From an uncultured Alcaligenaceae bacterium (lineage in GTDB: Bacteria > Pseudomonadota > Gammaproteobacteria > Burkholderiales > Burkholderiaceae_B), in NCBI GenBank assembly GCA_937897265.1, contig CALCPT010000207.1, positions 1 through 11,789 of the forward strand: a stretch of 11,789 nt of DNA, in the 5' to 3' direction. Below the pieces are notes generated by a model. That model was not told where the DNA came from, did not search any database, and saw nothing but the letters and a program-made list of their open reading frames with translations. Positions 6,159 through 11,789 of this stretch are shown one piece after another (the first letter of the stretch is position 1; each line of letters opens with the position of its first letter). A program made the position numbers and the translations under genes.

Positions 6159-7394
6159 ATGACAGCACCATTAACCGGTATCAAAGTTGTTGAAATCAGT
6201 GTTGCAATGGCGGGCCCGTTTTGCGGCATGCTATTGGGCGACTATGGCGCAGATGTCGTCAAGATAGAGCGCACAGTCACGGGCGACGACAGTCGTGTCT
6301 GGGCGCCTTACTTTCATGACTCGATGAGTTACTACTACGCAGCGGCAAATCGTAATAAGCGTGGCATGGCGATTGATTTGAAATCACCTGAAGGGGTAGC
6401 GATTGCACGCAAGCTGATCGAAGAGGCCGATGTCTTTGTGCATAACTATCGCATGGGTGCGCTGGATCGCCTAGGATTAGATTACGAAAGCTTGTCGAAG
6501 GTGAACCCTCGCCTTGTTTACTGTGCAATCAGTGGCTTTGGTGCCACTGGACCTTTAAGTCGAGAGCCAGCCAACGATTTGTTCATGCAGGCCTACGCCG
6601 GTTCGATGAGTATTACCGGTGACCCAGAGGGTAGCCCTGCAAAGATGGGGATGTCAGTGGCCGACGTCGGGGCAGGGATGTTTGGCACGATTGGCATCAT
6701 GATGGCGCTTGAAACGCGCCATCGCACGGGCCGCGGCCAGCGCGTTGACACGTCTTTGCTCGAAGGGCATATGTCGATGCTGGCACAGTTTTTCACACGC
6801 TATTTTTCAAGTGGCGAAGTGCCTGGTCCAAGTGGTAGTGGGTCACTCGGTAGCCCAACCTATCGCGCCTATCAAGCAAGCGATCAGTGGCTTGTCATTT
6901 CGTCTTTTAACCAACGGATGTGGAAAGGTCTTTGCACTGTGCTTGAAAGACCCGAGTGGGTCGATGACCCAAGGTTTTTAAACCCTGAAATGCGCTCGTT
7001 GAACAGACCGCTGTTGATTCAAATGATTGGTGACATCATCATCACTCAACCACTTGCGCATTGGCAAGCGCGTTTGATCGAACAAGATGTACCCTGTTCG
7101 CCAGTCAATACGATCGATAAGGTTGTCGCGCAACCGCAAGTGCTAGCACGCGACATGGTGCACGAGATGGACCTTGACGGACTGGGCAAAATCGCAATGG
7201 CGGGTCTGCCGATTAAGTTTAGCGAGTCGCCAGGTGAAATTCGCTTGCCGCCGCCTCGCTTGGGTCAGCATACCGCAGAGGTGATGGAGGCCGCTGGTTA
7301 TAGCACTGAGCAAATCCAGGCACTAGCAGCGCAAGGTACGATCGGGTTAGACCCCGGTTGGATCAAGGTACCCAAAGTCGGGGCATCAGCGTAA
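6159..7394 (+). CDS. CaiB/BaiF-family (class III) CoA-transferase
   Basis: A 411-residue CoA-transferase of family III, which moves CoA from a donor thioester to a carboxylic acid. Seen: the N-terminal GIKVVEISVAMAGPFCGMLLGDYGADV region typical of the family (split here by residue: GIKVVEIS at 7-14, GPFCGMLLGDYGADVVKIE at 19-37), NRNKRGMAIDL (64-73), SGFGATGP (125-132), and Asp169 in SVADVGAGMFG, which matches the catalytic Asp169 of formyl-CoA transferase. The frame is open to TTG 6144 and ATG 6153; ATG 6159 is chosen because AAGAG at 6148-6152 lies 6 bases before it and MTAPLTGIKV is the usual family start. It is the last gene of the plus-strand cluster and meets the opposing gene 61 bp downstream. 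Its presence says the pathway handles an acid as a CoA ester; which acid is unknown. Confidence 0.95.
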   Translation: MTAPLTGIKVVEISVAMAGPFCGMLLGDYGADVVKIERTVTGDDSRVWAPYFHDSMSYYYAAANRNKRGMAIDLKSPEGVAIARKLIEEADVFVHNYRMGALDRLGLDYESLSKVNPRLVYCAISGFGATGPLSREPANDLFMQAYAGSMSITGDPEGSPAKMGMSVADVGAGMFGTIGIMMALETRHRTGRGQRVDTSLLEGHMSMLAQFFTRYFSSGEVPGPSGSGSLGSPTYRAYQASDQWLVISSFNQRMWKGLCTVLERPEWVDDPRFLNPEMRSLNRPLLIQMIGDIIITQPLAHWQARLIEQDVPCSPVNTIDKVVAQPQVLARDMVHEMDLDGLGKIAMAGLPIKFSESPGEIRLPPPRLGQHTAEVMEAAGYSTEQIQALAAQGTIGLDPGWIKVPKVGASA

Positions 7395-7401
7395 AGCCTT
7401 C

Positions 7402-7441
7402 TGGGGTGACTGGCCATATCCTAACACTTGCCAGCACCTCA
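7402..7441. terminator. Imperfect hairpin between convergent genes
   Basis: In the 61-bp gap where the two clusters meet, TGGGGTGACTGG (7402-7413) can pair with CCAGCACCTCA (7431-7441): 11 pairs, with one bulged A and one G-T pair, around a 17-base loop. The place suits a shared terminator for both strands, but no T-run follows on either side, so it is not a textbook intrinsic terminator. Factor-dependent ending or a role in transcript stability is equally possible. Confidence 0.3.
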
Positions 7442-7455
7442 GCCAACACTGCGTG

Positions 7456-8532
7456 TCACTCAGTAAAAAAACCCGGCCGAATCCGTAATCGATTGACAAA
7501 TACTGGCTGTAAACCCACGCTTAGCAAATGCTCTGGTGTCGTGGGTAAGCGCTTGGGCTGCCAAGCTGGATCGACGATATCTTTTGGCCAATTAGGATTC
7601 AAAATTGCAGAGCGGCCTAGCGCAATGACATCGGCGCCAAGATCCAATACTTTTTGAGCGTCGTTGCGATCCCAGATATGTCCTGCAGCAAATATTGGCA
7701 GATCGCTAGGTATCACGCGTTTAAAAATGTCGAGTGGGTGTTCAGTCGGTCGTTTGATCGACGATTTAAAGGCATCCCATAAAGACAAATGTAAAAAATC
7801 AATCCCGTCGTCGGTCAGCCACTTCGCGAGCTGCAGACTTTCGTCCAAATCGATACCGCGCGCGTTACCGCCATCTTCAGGTGAAATCCTCACGCCTACG
7901 ATAAAGTCTTTAGGCACTCGGGCGCGTACCGCTTGCATTGTTCTTCGTAAGAGCCGTGCACGATTTTCGTATGAACCGCCCCATTGATCGGTACGGCTAT
8001 TTTCGGTTTGACTTAAAAACTGTGTAAACAGATAGCCATGTGCGCCATGAATCTCAATGCCATCCATGTTGGCCGCATGCGCACGTACAGCGGCTTGTGC
8101 AAAATCTTCGATGACTTGCTCAAGGTCTTGCTCGGTGGCAGCACGTGCACCCGTCGGACCGCCATCGCTCGCACTAATGGGTTGCCCACCGCACACTGTT
8201 TGATCTGCGCGCAGGCCACCGTGAAAGATTTGCATCAACGCCAGACTCTTGCGTTGATGCATTGCATCCGCAAGCCGAGTTAAGCCCGGTAGCTGCGTAT
8301 CATCAGAAATCCCAAGTGCACCGGGCCAACCTTTACCTAACTGACTCACGTGTGCCGCACACGAAGTGATGATGCCAAAGCCGCCTTCAGCTCTAAGGTT
8401 TAACCAATGCAACTCTTCATCGCTCAGCGTACCGTCAGCATGACTTTGCGAGTTGGTCAACGCAGCAAGTGCCAAACGATTGGGCGCCCAAACGCCATTA
8501 CGAAAGCGAAAGGGTTCGAGAAGGTTTTTCAT
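7456..8532 (-). CDS. Old Yellow Enzyme family NADH:flavin oxidoreductase (second copy)
   Basis: A 358-residue FMN-dependent OYE-family reductase, a different branch from the one at 4844. Key marks are APNRLALAALTNSQSHADG (16-34), QIFHGG (101-106), the active pair His162 and His165 in IHGAHGYLFTQFLS, RTDQWGGS (180-187), Arg215 in VGVRISPEDGG, and ALGRSAILNPNW near the end. The region around 24-28 reads ALTNS and has no YqjM-type Cys. The ATG at 8532-8530 overlaps the TGA of the upstream tctA-type gene as ATGA, so translation is probably coupled; GAGAG lies just before the start. It is the last gene of the transporter operon, which suggests it works on the imported compound, probably as an ene-reductase (inference). 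Confidence 0.94.
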   Translation of the reverse strand: MKNLLEPFRFRNGVWAPNRLALAALTNSQSHADGTLSDEELHWLNLRAEGGFGIITSCAAHVSQLGKGWPGALGISDDTQLPGLTRLADAMHQRKSLALMQIFHGGLRADQTVCGGQPISASDGGPTGARAATEQDLEQVIEDFAQAAVRAHAANMDGIEIHGAHGYLFTQFLSQTENSRTDQWGGSYENRARLLRRTMQAVRARVPKDFIVGVRISPEDGGNARGIDLDESLQLAKWLTDDGIDFLHLSLWDAFKSSIKRPTEHPLDIFKRVIPSDLPIFAAGHIWDRNDAQKVLDLGADVIALGRSAILNPNWPKDIVDPAWQPKRLPTTPEHLLSVGLQPVFVNRLRIRPGFFTE

Positions 8533-10055
8533 TCAGAGCTCTCAGGAATAATTTTTTTGACTTTGATGCCAAGCATACGCGCTGCTAGTTCGCGCAGCGG
8601 TTCAAGCAGTAGAACCACGATGACTAAGATCCAAATGACAATCGCGATTGGGCTGGTATAAAAGACGGAGACTTCTCCGAGGCTCATAAATAGCCCTTCG
8701 CGCATATGCTTTTCGATCAACGGCCCCAACACGAGACCGACTACCATCGGTGCCAGTTGAAACTCAAGCTTACGCAGTATGTAACCGATCAGCGCAACAA
8801 CAAGCAACATTCCGACATCAAGCATGCTATTGCGCACGCTGTAACAGCCGATCGAGGCCATCATCAAAATGATCGGTAAGAAAATATGGTTTGGTACACG
8901 CAACAAGCTCACCCAAACGCTAACCAAGGGCACATTTAAAATAACGAGCATCACATTGCCCACGAGCATCGAGGCGATGACGCCCCAAAACACTTGAGGG
9001 TGCGCTGTCATCATCATGGGGCCTGGCTGTACGCCGTGCACCATCATGGCTGCAAGCATTAAGGCAGTCACAGGACCGAACGGGATCCCGAGTGCCAATA
9101 ACGGCACCATAGATGAGGTGGCCGCTGCGTTATTGGCAGTCTCGGGTCCAGCCACGCCTTCGATCGCACCTTCGCCAAGTTCGTGCTTGTATTTTGAAAC
9201 ACCTTTCTCAAGTCGATACGCAGCAAAGCTGGCCAGGGTGGCAGACGGCCCAGGCAGCAAGCCAAAGATAAATCCCAAAATTGTGCCTCGCCCAAAAGGT
9301 GCGGCCGAACGACGCCATTCTTGTCGCGAGGGAAACATATCGCGCAGTTTCACCGGTAGAGGCTTGACCTGCTTTTGTAAGGTCTCGACTACGCTCATGA
9401 TTTCGGCAATACCGTAGAGCCCCACGACCAGTGCCACCAATTCAACACCAAGTGTTAAATCAGTGATGCCAAAAGTAAAGCGGTCTTGACCCGTCACGGC
9501 CTCTTGCCCGACGGTACTGAGCATCAGACCAATCGCCATCGGAAAAATACCGGCAGCGAGTGTTCCACCTGAGATTCTTGAAAATAGCAGCAGACCGCCT
9601 GCGGTGAGTGCAAAAAATTCTGCCGGTCCAAACAGCAGACCGACCTCTGCTAAGGCGGGAGCAAAGAGCATGACGCCTACGACCGAGATGACGCCGCCGA
9701 TAAACGACCCGGCCGCTACAATCGTTAACACGGCGCCGGCACGGCCTTTTTTGGTGAGTTTATAACCATCCAGGCAGGTGATGACAGAGGCCGACTCGCC
9801 AGGCATATTCACTAAAATAGCCGTGGTCGAGCCGCCATACATGGCGCCATAAAACATTCCGGCCATCATAATCAGACCGCTCGTTGGATCGAGCGAATAG
9901 CTCAACGGCAAAATCATGGCAATGCCGGCTGTTGGCCCCAAGCCAGGCAAGACGCCGATCAAGGTGCCTGCAAGTGCTCCGACCAACGCCGCAAGCAGAT
10001 TGTTGAAGGTAAACGCGACACTTAGTCCGTAAAAAATTCCGTCAAGTGCATCCAT
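8529..10055 (-). CDS. tctA: Tripartite tricarboxylate transporter large membrane subunit, TctA family
   Basis: A 508-residue integral inner-membrane protein, the normal TctA size, with about a dozen hydrophobic segments. It forms the transport channel of a tripartite tricarboxylate transporter, a cation-driven secondary system served by a TctC receptor. Two internal repeat signatures are visible: GVLPGLGPTAGIAMILP (34-50) with YGGSTTAILVNMPGES (73-88), and GLLPGPSATLASFAAY (265-280) with LALGIPFGP (320-328). The SVITCLDGYKLTKKGRAG stretch (90-107) is also typical. It starts 18 bp after the tctB-type stop; the ribosome site is weak (AGGTC about a dozen bases upstream), so coupling from tctB is plausible. 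Its stop overlaps the next gene by 4 bases. The tctA symbol denotes family; the substrate need not be citrate. Confidence 0.96.
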   Translation of the reverse strand: MDALDGIFYGLSVAFTFNNLLAALVGALAGTLIGVLPGLGPTAGIAMILPLSYSLDPTSGLIMMAGMFYGAMYGGSTTAILVNMPGESASVITCLDGYKLTKKGRAGAVLTIVAAGSFIGGVISVVGVMLFAPALAEVGLLFGPAEFFALTAGGLLLFSRISGGTLAAGIFPMAIGLMLSTVGQEAVTGQDRFTFGITDLTLGVELVALVVGLYGIAEIMSVVETLQKQVKPLPVKLRDMFPSRQEWRRSAAPFGRGTILGFIFGLLPGPSATLASFAAYRLEKGVSKYKHELGEGAIEGVAGPETANNAAATSSMVPLLALGIPFGPVTALMLAAMMVHGVQPGPMMMTAHPQVFWGVIASMLVGNVMLVILNVPLVSVWVSLLRVPNHIFLPIILMMASIGCYSVRNSMLDVGMLLVVALIGYILRKLEFQLAPMVVGLVLGPLIEKHMREGLFMSLGEVSVFYTSPIAIVIWILVIVVLLLEPLRELAARMLGIKVKKIIPESSE

Positions 10056-10073
10056 GGCGAGCGTGACCTATTA

Positions 10074-10547
10074 TTAAAAGGTGATTGCAAAAGTCGGCAT
10101 TGGAACTTTTAGCAAATAGATAAAGAAGAAATAGATCACGCCAGTCATGACTGCCGCGTAGGCGGCGCAGCGTAGTAACGACAAAGCCGAAAGTAAACGC
10201 ATCAAAAGAGTCGCAAAGGCCCAACTGCTAAGTGAATAGCCTAACCAAGGCATGGCGGTGAAGTAAAGCGCGAGCAAAGCAATGAGCTTGAATAGTCGCA
10301 ACCGATCTTGCCCGACGGGTATTTCGATCCCTTCGGCGCGCGCAGCTTTCCAGCCTTCCCAGATGGTCGCGACACTGGCAAAGGCCAAAATGCCTCCGAC
10401 TAGTACCGGAAACAATCCCGCCCCGGGTGCGTCCATCTCACCGAACGGCAGTTGACTAGCCATCGCGAGGTAGCCAGCTGAAAGCAACAGACCTAAGCCG
10501 CCAGCAGACAGGTAGGCGGTACGTTTTGAGACTGATTGACTCGTCAT
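10074..10547 (-). CDS. tctB: Tripartite tricarboxylate transporter small membrane subunit, TctB family
   Basis: A 157-residue hydrophobic protein with four or five membrane segments (roughly residues 12-31, 43-62, 84-105 and two close segments in 107-147) and a charged cytoplasmic-type loop near 64-83. The GAGLFPVLVGG motif (42-52) and the KVPMPTF near the C-terminus are typical of TctB, the small subunit that pairs with TctA. Sequence is otherwise poorly conserved in this family, so order and size are major support: it lies between tctC- and tctA-type genes, 11 bp after the first and 18 bp before the second. It surely belongs to the same transcript. Confidence 0.92.
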   Translation of the reverse strand: MTSQSVSKRTAYLSAGGLGLLLSAGYLAMASQLPFGEMDAPGAGLFPVLVGGILAFASVATIWEGWKAARAEGIEIPVGQDRLRLFKLIALLALYFTAMPWLGYSLSSWAFATLLMRLLSALSLLRCAAYAAVMTGVIYFFFIYLLKVPMPTFAITF

Positions 10548-10558
10548 GTTGAGCTGTC

Positions 10559-11551
10559 TTAAGATTTTTGATCGAGCAATTTCAACAGCTCGGTAAAGGT
10601 TTCGGTATCTCGAATGATCTCTGCGCTCAGTTCTGCCGGGCTTTTGGGCTCGAGCGCGTAACCTTCTTTTGCAAAAGCCGCGTATTCAGGGCTATTGATG
10701 ATTTGCGTTGAGACGCTCACTAGTTTGTCGAGCACCTCTTTGGGTAAGCCTTTAGGCGCCATGACATAAAACTGGGCAGATAAGGTTGTTTTGTAGCCGG
10801 CATCAATCGTTGAAACGGCTTCCGGCACCGGATCGTAGACACCTTTTTTAAACACGGCTAAGACTCTGACTTTACCCGCTTGAACCTGACCAGGGATACC
10901 GACTGCGCCGGTAAACAGCGTAGCCTCAACCCGATTGCCTAGTAGCGCCAATAAGGCCTCGCCGCTGCCACCGGTAAACGGGATGGTACGCAGTTTCAGA
11001 TCACTATTTTTGTTGAATTCTTGAGCGACTAAATCCGGTACGGTGCGCAAGCCTGAGACTGAAGCGCGCACTTTGTTTGGATTCTTTTTGACATGCGCCA
11101 AAAATTCATCAAAAGTCTTCCAAGGTGCGTCCGCCCGCACGACCAAGATAACGGGCATTTCACCAAGCTTGGCGATCGGCTGGTAAGCGTCGGGTGTTTT
11201 GAACGTCAGGCTTTGATTGACCAGAGGCTGGTAAGCCAAAATACTATTCGTACCTAAGCCAATGGTGTATCCGTCTGGCTTGGCTCGTGCGATGATGCCA
11301 AAGCCGATGGTGCCCGAGCCACCAGGTTTATTTTCGACATTCACTTCAACGCCTAAAACTTTTTCAAGCTGCGTCGCAAATTGCCGTGAAATTGGGTCGG
11401 TTGAACCGGCCGGCCCATACGGCACGACGAAGGTGATGGGGCGATTAGGATAAGACTGAGCGATTGCATTAATGGGTAAAGCGCACACTAACGCGGCAAC
11501 TAGTATGAAGCGCACAAGCCCAGCAAACGCGGGGCAAGAATATAGTCGCAT
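10559..11551 (-). CDS. tctC: TctC/Bug-family periplasmic solute-binding protein of the transporter operon
   Basis: A 330-residue secreted binding protein, receptor of the TctAB transporter encoded just downstream. Residues 1-31 make a signal peptide with hydrophobic core FILVAALVCALP and a likely cleavage after AIA. The mature part begins QSYPNRPITFVVPYGPAGSTD (split: YPNRPITFVVP at 34-44, GPAGSTD at 46-52), the TctC ligand-loop region, followed by KPDGYTIGLG and PFTGGSGEALLALLG. It is only distantly similar to the orphan binding protein at 3779, so the two probably bind different ligands. Start: the frame is open to a GTG at 11575, but the ATG at 11551 has a strong AAAGGGG site and gives a normal signal peptide. 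It begins 10 bp after the stop of the upstream gene. Confidence 0.95.
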   Translation of the reverse strand: MRLYSCPAFAGLVRFILVAALVCALPINAIAQSYPNRPITFVVPYGPAGSTDPISRQFATQLEKVLGVEVNVENKPGGSGTIGFGIIARAKPDGYTIGLGTNSILAYQPLVNQSLTFKTPDAYQPIAKLGEMPVILVVRADAPWKTFDEFLAHVKKNPNKVRASVSGLRTVPDLVAQEFNKNSDLKLRTIPFTGGSGEALLALLGNRVEATLFTGAVGIPGQVQAGKVRVLAVFKKGVYDPVPEAVSTIDAGYKTTLSAQFYVMAPKGLPKEVLDKLVSVSTQIINSPEYAAFAKEGYALEPKSPAELSAEIIRDTETFTELLKLLDQKS

Positions 11552-11556
11552 GGCAA

Positions 11557-11563
11557 CCCCTTT
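11557..11563 (-). promoter_or_regulatory. Ribosome binding site that fixes the tctC start
   Basis: On the minus strand AAAGGGG lies 5 bases before the ATG at 11551 and overlaps the TAA stop of the upstream gene (11564-11562). This supports ATG 11551 over the GTG at 11575 and suggests that ribosomes ending the upstream gene can restart here. Confidence 0.65.
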
Positions 11564-11789
11564 AACGGTCAACACCCATTATGCTGCGATAGTCTTTATC
11601 TACGGCTGAAAGTGTTCCCAGGCGTAGCATCATGTCGGTATCCATCGTGCCGGATATGCCTGGATTGGTTGGCAGATCGCACACGACTTTATTGGCTTTG
11701 ACCTCGGCGATCTGCTCAGGCCGCACGGCTTCGGCAACCAAGGCCTCGCCCTCGCGGCCCTCAGCCTCACCCAACTTTTTCTCCAACTC
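11562..11789 (-). CDS. Unrecognised protein, C-terminal fragment (5' end beyond window)
   Basis: The frame stays open to the last base of the window and ends with TAA 10 bp before the tctC-type gene. About 75 residues are visible. They begin with a charged, Glu-rich helix-like stretch (ELEKKLGEAEGREGEA), then VRPEQIAEVKANKVVCD, then a Gly/Thr/Asp/Met stretch NPGISGTMDTDMMLRLG, and end YRSIMGVDR. There is no signal peptide or membrane segment in this part. I do not recognise the family. A TTG at 11786 is in frame but the frame continues past it, so it is more likely internal. Its tight spacing to tctC suggests one operon, so it probably codes for an enzyme or regulator tied to the imported solute. 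Confidence 0.65.
   Translation of the reverse strand, partial: ELEKKLGEAEGREGEALVAEAVRPEQIAEVKANKVVCDLPTNPGISGTMDTDMMLRLGTLSAVDKDYRSIMGVDR

Noticed and set aside
7464..7475. A-run followed by CCCGG as a terminator for the minus-strand operon
   Set aside because: It lies inside the C-terminal codons of the minus-strand OYE (Gly-Phe-Phe), not after its stop, and no stable stem precedes it in the right orientation.
9016..9417. 133-residue plus-strand open frame
   Set aside because: It lies antisense to the TctA-type gene and shows only a mirror of that membrane protein's codons.

Overview
The window looks like the start of a short-read assembly contig from a betaproteobacterium, most likely Burkholderiales. 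It has moderate GC, tightly packed genes and two TctC/Bug-type periplasmic binding proteins, a family greatly expanded in that order. Genus cannot be fixed from the sequence. Bases 1-50 are not genomic: they are an unclipped Illumina TruSeq index adapter, so real sequence starts at about base 51.

Plus strand, 51-7394: one long catabolic-looking cluster. In order it holds the 3' end of a short-chain dehydrogenase (SDR), a second complete SDR, an NADPH:quinone-type zinc-free medium-chain reductase, an FMN-binding PPOX-fold flavoprotein, an alpha/beta-hydrolase-fold protein with His in the nucleophile position, an orphan TctC/Bug solute-binding protein, an Old Yellow Enzyme (OYE) family reductase and a class III (CaiB/BaiF) CoA-transferase. 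Gaps grow from 11-33 bp among the first genes to 77-145 bp among the later ones, so the later genes may have their own promoters or processing sites. The 145-bp gap before the CoA-transferase holds a nested set of inverted repeats.

Minus strand, 11789 down to 7456: a compact convergent operon. It reads: 3' end of an unrecognised gene, tctC-type binding protein, tctB-type and tctA-type membrane subunits of a tripartite tricarboxylate transporter, and a second OYE-family reductase whose start overlaps the tctA stop (ATGA). The two clusters meet tail to tail in a 61-bp gap holding an imperfect hairpin.

Working model (inference): both clusters serve uptake and breakdown of an organic acid or a related alicyclic, unsaturated or aromatic compound. 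The Tct system would import a carboxylate, the CoA-transferase would make its CoA thioester, the OYEs and quinone-type reductase would reduce activated double bonds, the SDRs would oxidise or reduce hydroxyl/keto groups, and the hydrolase-fold protein would act on a C-C or ester bond or in a non-hydrolytic role. No substrate can be named from sequence alone. No RNA genes, CRISPR arrays, insertion sequences or phage genes were seen.
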